Positions 1 through 10,702 of a stretch of DNA of 64,000 nt are shown here, piece after piece (within the stretch, counting starts at the first letter, position 1; the number at the start of each line of letters is the position of its first letter). The notes under the pieces were generated by a model. That model did not search any database. It was not told the DNA's origin and saw nothing but the letters and a program-made list of their open reading frames with translations. The position numbers and the translations under genes are program-made. The stretch is from Silene conica (taxonomy: Eukaryota; Streptophyta; Magnoliopsida; Caryophyllales; Caryophyllaceae): assembly GCA_029255685.2 (NCBI GenBank), contig CM055312.2, forward strand, positions 17,942,649 to 18,006,648. Reading direction: 5' to 3'.

Positions 1-352
1 CGATGTATTACCGCCAGTTTTATAATTTTTGAGCATTATAATAATGTTTTTGAGTTTTGTTTTAAAAATTATAAGTATTGTTATAAAGTTTCTTAGTTTA
101 GTTATCAAAACAATAAGCTCAAAATATTACAATAAACACACAAAAATATACATATAGCTTAATTGAATATTAGTTTTTAGAGATTTTTTTTTAAATCTAA
201 CTTATAAATATTAATAAGCTCAGCAAAATTACACACACGCTAAAAAAACAAATAAAGTTTGAAATAATAAGCTAAAAAAGGTACTCGGCTAAAAAACAAA
301 TAAAGTTTGAGATAATAAGCTCAAAAAAAAATTATGCTAAAACTAAATAAAG
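1..352. other. AT-rich intergenic DNA with a short direct repeat
   Basis: No gene is visible. Two near-identical copies of a stretch of about 34 bases, containing AACAAATAAAGTTTGA and an AATAAGCT core, lie at about 246-275 and 293-322. The rest is AT-rich filler up to the TA that borders the mariner element. Confidence 0.5.
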
Positions 353-1098
353 TACTCCCTCCTATTCACAATAATTGTCCCATTGTGAGGTTTGCACAAA
401 TATTAAAGAAAAGAGTTGTTTATTGTAAAGTGATGGGTGGGGTAGGAAGATTGGAGAGAGCGTTGTTAATTAGATTATTAACATTTGTGTTAGTATAGTA
501 ATTACTCCCTCCCTTTTTACCCACCAAAACTATTTCCCTCCCTTTTTTGAAGTCAGTTAGCAATGTAAACAACCAACCCACAAACTGCTGCCTTTCTATT
601 TACGTACAATTAAATTACATACACTTAAATTATTTTACAAATTTCTTGCTAAATAAATTACATAAACTTTAATTATTAAATGAACTAAAAATAAAATTAC
701 ATGAGATTGAAATAAAATTACATAGTTGGTGGACTTCAGATTATCTTCGATAGCATACGACGAACAAAACAGCTTGGACTTCAGCTTATCTTCGAAAGCA
801 GTTGAAGATGAAACACTTCGTTCAGACGGACTTACGATTAAACCCGTTGTAAACAAATTGGCAAGACAATATAAAAACAGAATATATGGACTTCAGATTA
901 AACTTTTTGTAAACAAATTGGCCCATTTGAGTTGTACTAATAGCAAATTTAACCCAAGACCCAAGTCTGAAAGTCAGATTCCTTCACCAAGAGTGAAAAT
1001 TAACACCAAAAATTGAATTTTGGAGCCAAAAAATCAAACTTGTTTAAAGTTTGCGCCAAAACATGAGTAGGACATAGAGTGCAAAGTTCTAAAGTTGA

Positions 1099-1108
1099 CT
1101 ATAAATAG
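1099..1108 (+). promoter_or_regulatory. Probable TATA box of the mariner transposase
   Basis: The string CTATAAATAG lies about 80-90 bases before the first transposase ATG at 1190. Spacing and sequence suit a plant core promoter; transcription was not tested. Confidence 0.5.
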
Positions 1109-1189
1109 AATGTTCATTCATTTGCTTAAGTCCAAAAAGCCACTTTCTCTCAAACAACTTTGAAAACAAAAGACAATTAGAAGCATTCA

Positions 1190-2622
1190 ATGAAGAATCT
1201 CACAAATTTAGAACGATCCAAAATAAATAAAGAACTATTGCTAAACAGTAAAAATGGAAGACCAAGGTATGGTATTGTCAATGAATTGGCAGCAAAATAT
1301 TCAGTGGACAGAAAAACAATCAGGAGGCTATGGGCAGCAGCAGAAAAATGTAGACAAGCTTAAATACTAGTGAACCTCAGCAACAAAAGAGAGGCGGTAA
1401 AAAACATGGGAAGGCTGTGTTAGATGAAGAGAAGCTCAAATCCATCGACTTACTCGATAGAACAACACAACACTCACTTGCTACAAACCTTGGGGTCAGC
1501 CAGACAACTATTTGTAGATGGGTAGTGTCAAAACAAAATCAGGTCACACTCCAATGCTATCAAACCAGGTATGACCGAAAAAAACAAGCTTGTTAGATTA
1601 ATTTTTAGCCTACAACATTTAAAGTATCATGAACTTACTAAACAGATTGTTTTCAAAGATCAACGCAATATCATTCATATGGATGAAAAATGGTTTTCAA
1701 GAACTAAACCTACAACAAAGTTCTACTTAGGAAAAGGTGAAACAGATCCACATAGAAGTGTCCAATCTAAAAATTTCATAGAGAAGGTCATGTTTATGTG
1801 TGCAGTAGGTAAGCCACAATATGGGTCAAATGGTGAAGTCATTTGGGATGGAAAATTAGGTATTTGGCCCTTTGGAATACAAGAAGTTCCAGCTCAAAGA
1901 AATTCCAAAAATAGAGTAGCAGGAACTTTAGAAACAAAGTGTATTGAATCAATAAACAAACAAGTTACAAAAGAGATGATAATTAATACAGTCATACCTG
2001 CAATAAAAGCTAAATGGCCATCTAACCTAAGCAAACATATCATTATACAACAAGACAATGCTCGTCCCCATTTTAATAATGATGACCCTGATTTTCAAAG
2101 AGTAGCAAATTCAGATGGCTGGAAAATTGATTTGACCTACCAAACACCCAACTCCCCAGACTTGAATGTCTTGGACTTGGGGTTTTTTTAAGTCAATCCA
2201 ATCTCTCCAACAGAAAAAAAGGCTATGCATATTGATGAGCTAATTCAAAACACAATCAAAGCTTATGAAGAGTAAGATGCTTTAAAATTAAAGTACGTAT
2301 GGATAACACTTCATGCATGTATGCTTGAAGTAATGCAAAAAAAGGTGGAATTGATTACAAAGTACCACATATGCACAAATCAAAACTTGCAGCTACTGGT
2401 ATGCTACCTGAATATTTGACTGCTAACATGGATTTAGTCAAAGAATGCATCCAGTATGTAAACAATGTTGGTGACCCAAGCACTATTAGTGAGTTAATAA
2501 GGGCAGTAAATAGAGCATCACGAAATGAGGAGGATATAGCAAGTGGTAGTGGCAGCAGTAATGTACCAACAAGGGAGATTGATCCTGTTGGAACCGTTAC
2601 TGATTGGTTTGATGAGTACTAG
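1190..2622 (+). pseudogene. Mariner transposase (DD39D), frameshifted
   Basis: The protein would cut and join the element ends. The start at 1190 opens a 57-codon frame with the N-terminal helix-turn-helix (…LAAKYSVDRKTIRRLW…), ending at 1361-1363. A second helix-turn-helix (LATNLGVSQTTICRWV) follows in another frame. The main frame runs from 1571 to 2191 and holds the catalytic core: HMDEKWF, QQDNARPH, then SPDLNVLDLG, with 39 residues between the second and third Asp. The core ends in a run of T bases at about 2185-2190 whose extra base shifts the frame. The normal C-terminus (VPHMHKSKLAATG…) resumes by 2371 and ends at 2622. I count at least three or four frame shifts or stops, so it is inactive as written. 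Confidence 0.87.
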
Positions 2623-2684
2623 ACAGAGTGAACACAACATTAGCAGTAAGTTTTTGGCAGAAGATAACAACTTTTTGGAAGAAT

Positions 2685-2790
2685 GGACAACAACAATATT
2701 TTGGCACAGAATCAGAACCAACATCAATATTTTGGCACAGAAGCAGAACAACAACAATTTTTTGGCACAGAAGCAGAACAACAATGACAG
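2685..2790. repeat. Short tandem repeat, about 33-bp unit, three copies
   Basis: A unit containing TTTTGGCACAGAAGCAGAAC recurs about three times directly after the transposase end. Units differ by a few bases. It reads as a Gln/Asn-rich string in one frame, but no gene is supported. Confidence 0.6.
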
Positions 2791-3247
2791 CCAAACCAGA
2801 AGCACATCAACATCAATATTTTGTCAGATAAGCATAACAACAACGATATCAACAACAATTTGTACATAATTTAATGGCTTTTGATGTTAGAACTTTGCTT
2901 TGCTACTCTATGGTCATGTTTGGCACAAGTATGATCATTTCAGAAATGAATTGAGTAAAACATAGCTTTAATAAACAACAACAACGCTAACATTGTTGTC
3001 CAAACACAGCCTCATCACTACAAAGAAGGTGGTGGCATTGTGTCTGAACAACAAGGTCAGCAGGCCAATATTTTCCACCCTCAAATACAGTAATCATTGG
3101 GCTACTTGCTAATGACTTTCAAATACAGCAGTTTATCATCATTAGTCCAACAGAGAAACCAAAATAACCAGAAGTTTATCATCACTAGTCCATTAAATAA
3201 ATAAAACAGGAACTTAATTAAAGTAAAAGAAGAAGAATCAACATCCC

Positions 3248-3753
3248 TTATGTTTCATCCTCGGCATTTGGACCAAATTCAGGCCAGTACTTTGATAGTT
3301 CCCCGATAAACCAGTCTACAATGGCCGGACTTGATCGTATGGCCACCGCATCTACATTTCGTCAGATTTACCAACAACAAGGCGACATATATGACATTCT
3401 CCCCTTTCCTTTTTCGCCTCCTCAATCTCATACTCCAATAAGATCTCAAATTTAGGCCAATAACGGCATAATTCAAACATAAACTCTAATCGATTTCCCG
3501 GCAACGATTTACGCCAGTCTAACCAAGCCATCGCCTTCCTCTCCCTCTCTTCTTTATCATTTCTCACCCTCCTCCTCACCTCCTCCTCCTTATCTTTAAC
3601 AATCAAACCATCAACCAAATCAGGACCAACAACCGTATCAAACGAATCAGAAACAACAATCTCATCATCACCATCACTATCGTATAAATCCTCGTACTGC
3701 TTCTCAAGAGCACAAAGATCAAAAACAGCCGAAGCAGAACCAACAACCTCCAT
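3248..3753 (-). CDS. Unrecognised antisense gene inside the mariner
   Basis: I do not recognise this protein. The frame opens at 3753 and reads to 3352, 133 aa. It has an acidic N-terminal part (EKQYEDLYDSDGDDEIVV), a charged helix rich in Glu, Lys and Arg (about residues 55-75), then WLDWRKSLPGNRLEFMF and CRYWPKFE. After the stop, another frame continues with protein-like sequence (AIVDWFIGELSKYWPEFG) to a TAA at 3248, which suggests one small indel; note the echo YWPKF / YWPEF. Upstream on the - strand lies a CT-rich stretch (about 3780-3990) like a plant 5' leader. It sits within the mariner ends, opposite in strand to the transposase. It could be a captured host gene fragment, a second element gene, or chance; codon choice looks gene-like. 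Confidence 0.45.
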
Positions 3754-4251
3754 AATTAATGAAAAATTAAAATAGATCAGACTTGATGATTTCAGAGGCG
3801 GAAGAGAAGAGATAAGAAGATGGTAATTACTATAAAAAGGGGAAGAGAGGTGTTCAGAAAATGAGGGATAAGATGATTGAAGAGGATGAAGAGAGAAGAT
3901 CAGAGATGATTACTGAAGAGGCGGAAGAGGGAAGATCAAAGAAGATGAAGTTGATGAATGAAGAGGCGGAATAGAGAAGGTTCCAGAGAATGGGTTTGTT
4001 AGGGTTAGGGGTTAATAAACGACGGGTAGGGTTAGGGTTAATAGGTTTTGGGCCGGGTTATTAGTGGGTTAATAAAAGATTTGTCCTGAGTAATGTTTTC
4101 TTAATTGTGGGGTGGGTTGTAATATATGCAAAAGTAGAAGGGTAGTCTAGTATATTCACAACCCAAAACATTAACAAAAATAGACCATGTGACATTTTGG
4201 TGAATAGATGGAAATGGACAATGAGACAGTTATTACAAATAGGAGGGAGTA

Positions 4252-4845
4252 TGAGATAACAAGTTAAAAAAAATACTCATATAGTCAAAAACAAGAAATT
4301 CCATGTATTTCATTTTTCTCAGTGTCAAATTAATGCCCCTCTCAATTATGCTTGCTACTTAGAGCAATTGCAATGGAGAGTTTTTTTACATTGAGTTTAT
4401 AAACAAGAAATTTTAAATAAAATTTATTCCACTGTAGTATAAGTTTGTCCTTAAAATGAAGAACTTGGTTTGAGAAATGGGTTAGTTCTTCCAAAAAAAT
4501 AAGAAAATTTGACCAATAAAAATTGATAATTAGATGGAAAACATTAAATAATATAGTGTGACTTATTTAAAGTTCTCCCATTTTCACAAAATATTTTATT
4601 TTTTGAGTTTGTCAAAATTTAACATGGAGCAAGAACTTCTTTTAAAGTTTTTTTAATTTTCTTTTACCGTTTTAATCCACAAAAATGAAAAAATATCAAC
4701 GGGTCGGATAACACGCAAGAAGAAGAGCAAAGAAGAGAGGAAATTGTTCATCATAATATGAAAATTTGATCCTTGTTACTGATTTTCCCAAATTTAATCT
4801 CAGAGTCAAATCTTTCACAAAACCAAAGCATTAATCTTTAATAAC
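4252..4845. other. Promoter and 5' leader region of the CCHC gene
   Basis: AT-rich DNA between the mariner end and the ATG at 4846. No second gene is visible. It should contain the promoter and 5' untranslated region of the zinc-knuckle gene, but I see no clear TATA box that I would defend. Confidence 0.4.
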
Positions 4846-7800
4846 ATGAATGCCCATGATTCCGAAACTATTCCTCAACCTAATGTAAGTCTCATTTTGT
4901 TAATTTTCTTTTTTTATTGTTTAATTTCACAGGTTATTTGATCCTAATTTATTTTGTTTCATGTTTTTTTTTAATTAAGATTCAATGTTGTTTGTGTTAA
5001 AGTTAAGACCTTGGATCTGTATGGTTTCTTGCAATGCATCAATTTAGGTTTATGACTGTCTGTATTGGTTCATGTTTAATGTTCGTTTAAGTTAATTTGC
5101 CGGAGCCCTTGATGGACAGGGGTAATGTTGTTGTCGCTGTAGATGATTTTATGACTGTTTGCTGCATCATTCCTGATAGCAAATGAGATTACAACTAACA
5201 AGTGTTTCATTAGGGTTTTTAAAGATGTTCTTAATCATTGATAATGCACTAATTGTGAAGTTGGGATTCATGTAATCATAATTCATAACTTTGTTTATGT
5301 TATCATTTAATTTGCTCTGCTGGCCGACTGCCCCAACGGCGATAAGGTTATGCCCATGCCTCAAAGGCTCCGTACCTATCTTGGGTAAGAGGTCCAATGT
5401 AAGCAAAAAGGGGTTCCTGAATTGGTAAAACGGTATTGGAAGTTGTGTTGATGGTTTGCGATTTCAGGATATAAGAAGGGTGGACAATTTAATCAACTGA
5501 TTTGGTTTATTCCATATTACTTCTAAGCTAAAAAATATCTAATTTTCTCGCTCCATTGTAAATGGGTATATTCTGTTGTACTGCCCCTTACTTGGAGCTG
5601 TGTTCTAGGATGTGCATAATTAATCCTCTGAAGGTTTGACATAGTGATGACTTTGAGGAAGGAACCAAATGCAAAATAGGCATTTGGTTTCTCGTGCAGC
5701 TATGTTCTTTGCTGCAGAACGAGTTATCCTGATTTGGTTCTTAGGAGTTCTTTTAACATGGATGTATAACAGAATGTGGGCTGCGGATTTGTGATTTGTT
5801 GTTTGGAAGGCCCTTTAGTTTGATGCACATAGCACTATACCAGTATCTGGCCGAATGTCTTAAATGGTCTATTGCCAGATTTAAGTCGTTAAGATAGCTC
5901 GTTTCGTATTAATCTGTGAAGATTGCCACTTTGCATTGTATGACATATTATATAGTCTTATAAGGTAACAACGTGGCTGCCATAGATTAATTTACTGAGC
6001 TAGTATCTTGAGCTTTATAAATGCTCGAAAATCATGACAACTTACCATTATAATTTCTCTTCTGTAGTAAATATTTTCAGATTGCTTTTTTAAACCAGTC
6101 ACTAGTTTTTTTAGGGTCCCTCGAATGCTGTAATATGGGGAATTTTTCAGTTAAGTTAGTTGTCTATCTTGAGCTTCTTTTCTATTTCCGTATTGTTTTA
6201 TACCACATACAAGTTCCTTTCCCTTTACAACATTATACAAACTTTTGGTCAGCATATTTTCGGAAGATCCAGCAGATTTCAGAAATGTTAGTCAGATTCC
6301 TTTGGGAATTCCCCATGGTGTTAAGTTACTTAAGCATGAGTAAATGCTTTCCGTCTCCAAAACATATATCAGGTTCGTCTGCTTGTATGGTGGATGCCAA
6401 ATATGCTACTATTGACACTTCACTTTAGCAGCGCTTTGTATGCCTGACTTTTCGGCATTCTGACATTCTAACATGATACAACACTCGACACTGTTTTAGA
6501 ATCAAAACATAACCTTTCCGCAAACTAGCAGTGTCTGACACTGTACATGATGCTGCATCCAACACCTGGAGACAACTTGGAGTAACGTAGATGTTTCTAT
6601 CAAGGCTCTACCTGTTTCATGTTTTACATTCTACCTTGTCGTCATCTTTCCATGCGCTAGGTTTAATTTAAGTATAATTGCATTAGGGTGATTATTCAAG
6701 AGAAGGTGTTGTTGAATGCACTTATAATCTGATTCAAACTGACGAGGATTGCGTGCCTGTTGAAGGATCAAATATTCATATGGCACATCCGGAGCTACAA
6801 GTAGAAGATGTTTCAACCTCATTCAACGTTGAGGCGTACATTTCTTTTTCACCTGTATGCATTGACAACTTGATGCAGCTAGTTTCTTGCTTATTTAAAG
6901 TTATTTACTTGTTATACCCGATCTTAGTACTATCCTGGTTTTGTTTATACAGGTTAATTTGACGACAAATGATCAGTCAGAAAACTGCTGTTTTCATCAA
7001 TTGAATGGAGTAACACACTCTGAATGGTTGCAAATGGCTGATGATCTCCTGCCAGTTAAGATTCTCAGTTTCTATAAGTAACCTTTCGATGTTTTTGAAA
7101 GTAGACAGTGCTGTCTTAGTTCATTTTAAATCTATTAATGCTACTGCCATTTTGTTTTAATGAGTATCACAACTAATGTGTGTGCCATGCCAGTGAGATG
7201 GTCCTTGAATCAATTCCCACAGTGAAGATACTTTTATTTGGTTCTGAATTTTCTCTTATAATTGTTTGCGCTGTTCAATGTTTCTTTAGGAATAATAGTA
7301 GAACAAGCAACATTTAACTCGGTTTTGAAGCTAATGTGTGTGCCATGCCGGTGAGATAGTCCTTGAATCAAATCCCACAGCGAAGATACTCTTATTTGGT
7401 TCTGAATTTTCTCGCATTAATTGTTTGCGCTGTTCAATGTTTCTGTAGGAATAATAGTAGAACAAGCAACATTTAACTCGGTTTTGAAGCTAGTTAGTGA
7501 TTCACCCAATTCTTAGACTCTACACTTACATTAGCTCACTTAACTTCGCAGTAAGATTGGTTTCTGCTTGACCAAGGCAACGTGTGATACTTGGGTCTAA
7601 TCAAGTGAAAGATCAAAGTAAATTTAGAAATTTAGTATTGAAGCATTGAATTAGAATATTTTTATGGTAGCCCAGAATTTTGCGCACTTGGAGATACTAT
7701 TAATCTGTTGGCATGCTGGTCTCTGCTCAGTGCCATGATCTTTAAAGTGGACATGAAGGCTAACTTCACAGAAAGGTAGTTAGCATTTGGCAAAGTTAGA

Positions 7801-10702
7801 TAATGATCAATTTATTTACGGGATCTAGAACAAGATCATCAATGTCCGATTGTAGAAGTGAAAATATGGAGTCTGATCGCCCTCATGGAGACTAATTTGG
7901 GTTGATTGGAGAAGATTGAGGTGTTGTTCTGTGTCAATTTAGTCATTGTAGATATTTTTTCCGCTTTCCAGTGCTTAATAAGTTTGACATAGGTGTATCA
8001 TACTCCCTTTATCCCATATTATCCCCTATGTACTTTGGAAGTAAACTTGGACTTAATTTTCTCAGAATATACGATGACTTTTAACCTTTTTTAAAGAAAT
8101 TATATGGTGTATGAATACTATGAATGTACTTCTTCCAGCGGTTCTTTTTTTAAAAGAAAGTATATACATAGTGGAATGGCTTGAACAGAGCGAGCAGTTG
8201 TTTTGACAAATCAATCGTTTCAACTTTGAATCGTACCTTTACATACATTTGAAAAGATTACGGGTTTGTTGACTTTGTTCAGATTGAAGAAGTTAGAGGG
8301 AAAGGGAGAGAGGCAAAACTCCATGTAGTTAGGTAGTGAGGTTGAGGAGAAATTGGAGCGATCCATTTTCCTTCCCTCAAGCTTAATCAATAACCCTACA
8401 ACACAGGAAAGATTTGGATGCAAACTTTTTTGATCCATTTCTTCTCCTCTTCCCTCCACCCCTCCCCTCCCTTTCCCTTCTCATTTTGTATCCCTACGAA
8501 CTGCAATGAGGCAATCTGTGCAATTGACCATCAAAATCAAAACGGACAGATTCAAAAACGTCTTAGTTGCTGCACATACATCAAACATATTGGAACACTT
8601 TATAGTCTAGACTTCTTCGTTGCTGCAGATACATCGATATATGCATTTCTGTCAATGCAAAAACATCTTTTTAATATATTTCTCAGAGATTGCCTTTGAA
8701 TATATATTTAGTAGTATGCTTATCCCTGTCATTGTTTGTCAATGTTTTGGGTTCAAACAAATTAGTGTAATTTGTTCCCATCTGAAAATTTTACGAACCT
8801 AATCCTTTATATTTCTTTGTCATTTCTTACTAAATTATGAATCTAGCTCTTGGAAGAAAATATGTTTCTTGATATTTGAAATCTTGAATTGTAGTAAGTT
8901 ACTGATTCTTTCTCATGTTTGATTTATTTGCACTTGTCACGATCATTCAGAATGATGGTAGAGTGGAAGAATCTGCCCAAGGAGCATCAACATTTCTGCA
9001 TGAGCAACAACAACAATCACCTACTCCCCCAAACAAAGAGGATCAGTCAGAATCAAGATATGCAGTTACTGAGTCAAAAGCTGCTATTACAAGCAGTATC
9101 GTACTTAAAAAACTTCTTGTAAGTTAAAGAGTAGACTCATTTGATTGTTTTTTGGTCCATGACGTTGGCACTTAAGTTTTGCAATGTAACCAGAGGAGGA
9201 CGAGATATTTTGACTCCGGGAGTTCTTGCTTAGAAAATCGTGCAGCTGTTTGCCGCACACAAAACAGGAGGAAAGTCTGTTATTTATGCGGAAAATTACT
9301 TCATGATGCAAAAAAATGCCCCAAGGTATTTAAATATTTATTTGTATGTTACTAACATATTGCATTGGTCTCTGAAAACTACTAGTTATTGTGTGATGCT
9401 ATGTGATACCAGTTAAGGTTTCAGCATAGTGTGAAGCCACTGCTCTCAAATTCTAATTTGAGTTTCACTTCCAGCGCCGTCCCTGTTACAGCTGCAAGAG
9501 GAAAGGCCACTATGCCATAGATTGTCCTATGAACATAAATGAAAGTGAAAGAATCTGTTTGAAATGTGGGGAGACGGGGCATGAAATATCTTCATGCAAT
9601 AATGATTATTGTCCCGAAGATGTCAAGGTGAATCATAGAGTGCATGTCCTCCTTTTCCCCTCCTTTAAATGCTGCATGGAGCTTGATCCCCGGAACTGTG
9701 CTGTTAAGACTTTATTTTCCATTTGAGCATCCTTTCTTATTTTCCTTTTGCCAGAAAATACATTGTTATGTCTGCAATGAACTTGGCCATATCTACTGCG
9801 GGAACCTTATTGACGAAAACATGCCAACAGTATCTTGTTACAACTGCGGAGAATCTGGACATTCAGGGCTTGTAAGTCATGCTTTTCTTTTTACAATAGC
9901 AATTTTCTGCGGAGTTCTCTGCATGTCACTGTACTACATTGTGGCTGACCAACACCAAAAACATATACCCCCATTGTCTCAAGTGCTCTTTGAATTGGTA
10001 GGGTAGGGGGTCGGACGTATGTAGCTCTACCCTTGTATTAACATCGAGAGATTGTTTCTTGATGACCCTTGATAATATTCTGCTTTAGAATTGAATTTAC
10101 CATAAATAGAAGCTCAGTGGTTTAATGAGTCATTTTGCTTCATTCCACCTCAGTAGAGAATGCTGAGTTCTTATATTCTGGCTGACCAAGTTTGTTATTT
10201 GTATCTTGGCAATCTTGTACAGCAATGCCCAAAACCGCTTATCGACAAGAGCGGTTCGAAGCCTCCTTCTATATGCTACAAATGTGGAGAGGTAGGCCAT
10301 GCTGCGAGAAGATGCGTGAACAGTTGTGAACCTTCCAAGTGCAATGAAGGAAGTCAGGTAAGTGATATCATGTAAAGTGATGCATCAACAAGTTCACTTT
10401 GTTCCTTTCTACTGTAGACCTTGAAAGAATCTGGTCATCCAAATATGACACCCCATTTCTTAGAAAGAAGCCAATATAGTAGATAAAAAATGAGTAAAAG
10501 ATTTAAGATTAGTCCTAAATCTCGAAAATTTGTTTTCTTGGTTTGGTGTTTGCAGGGTGGTACATTGCATATAAGGCCGGAAATAGATAATGGCGATGGA
10601 CAGCAAAAGAATAAAAGAGGCAGGAAGAGTTTTAGGAATGGAAGATTGAAGAGACAAAAATGGAGAGAGTTGGTAGACCAGCATGCCGGTATAATAGAGT
10701 AG
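4846..10702 (+). CDS. CCHC zinc-knuckle protein, nine exons, 386 aa
   Basis: Predicted nucleic-acid-binding protein. Proposed exons: 4846-4884, 6687-6854, 6953-7054, 8951-9118, 9194-9325, 9475-9627, 9755-9871, 10223-10357, 10556-10702. Each has GT/AG borders, each length is a multiple of three, and the joined frame has no internal stop. There are six CX2CX4HXnC knuckles: CYLCGKLLHDAKKC, CYSCKRKGHYAIDC, CLKCGETGHEISSC, CYVCNELGHIYC (short last gap), CYNCGESGHSGLQC (split across exons 7 and 8) and CYKCGEVGHAARRC. The N-terminus is acidic and low in complexity; the C-terminus is basic (KRGRKSFRNGRLKRQKWRE). Layout resembles plant zinc-knuckle proteins and, more loosely, Air1/ZCCHC7 proteins of the RNA-surveillance TRAMP complex; that role is inference. 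Exon 1 and the weak donors after exons 2 and 3 are the least certain parts. Confidence 0.82.
7173..7489. repeat. Tandem duplication in intron 3 of the CCHC gene
   Basis: Two adjoining units, 7173-7330 and 7331-7489, both begin CTAATGTGTGTGCCATGCC and end GGTTTTGAAG, with only a few differences. This is a recent local duplication within the 1.9-kb intron between exons 3 and 4. No coding content is seen. Confidence 0.85.

Larger units (their letters stand above)
355..4249 (+). mobile_element. Mariner-like element (plant Tc1/mariner), 3.9 kb with both ends
   Basis: The ends are inverted repeats of about 33 bp. Both begin CTCCCTCCTATT and then agree at about 28 of 33 positions. A TA dinucleotide flanks each side (353-354 and 4250-4251), the target duplication of this superfamily. 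The interior carries a DD39D mariner transposase on the + strand and an unrelated-looking antisense reading frame near the 3' end. Total length, about 3.9 kb with about 32-bp ends, fits plant mariners of the Vulmar1/Soymar1 type known from other plants. Subterminal CCCTCCC-rich stretches (about 505-545) repeat the end motif. The transposase carries several frame breaks, so this copy is unlikely to move by itself, but its ends look usable in trans. Confidence 0.88.

Noticed and set aside
7998-8190. Possible MITE starting TACTCCCTTTATCCC in intron 3 of the CCHC gene
   Set aside because: No matching inverted end or TA-flanked partner could be found.
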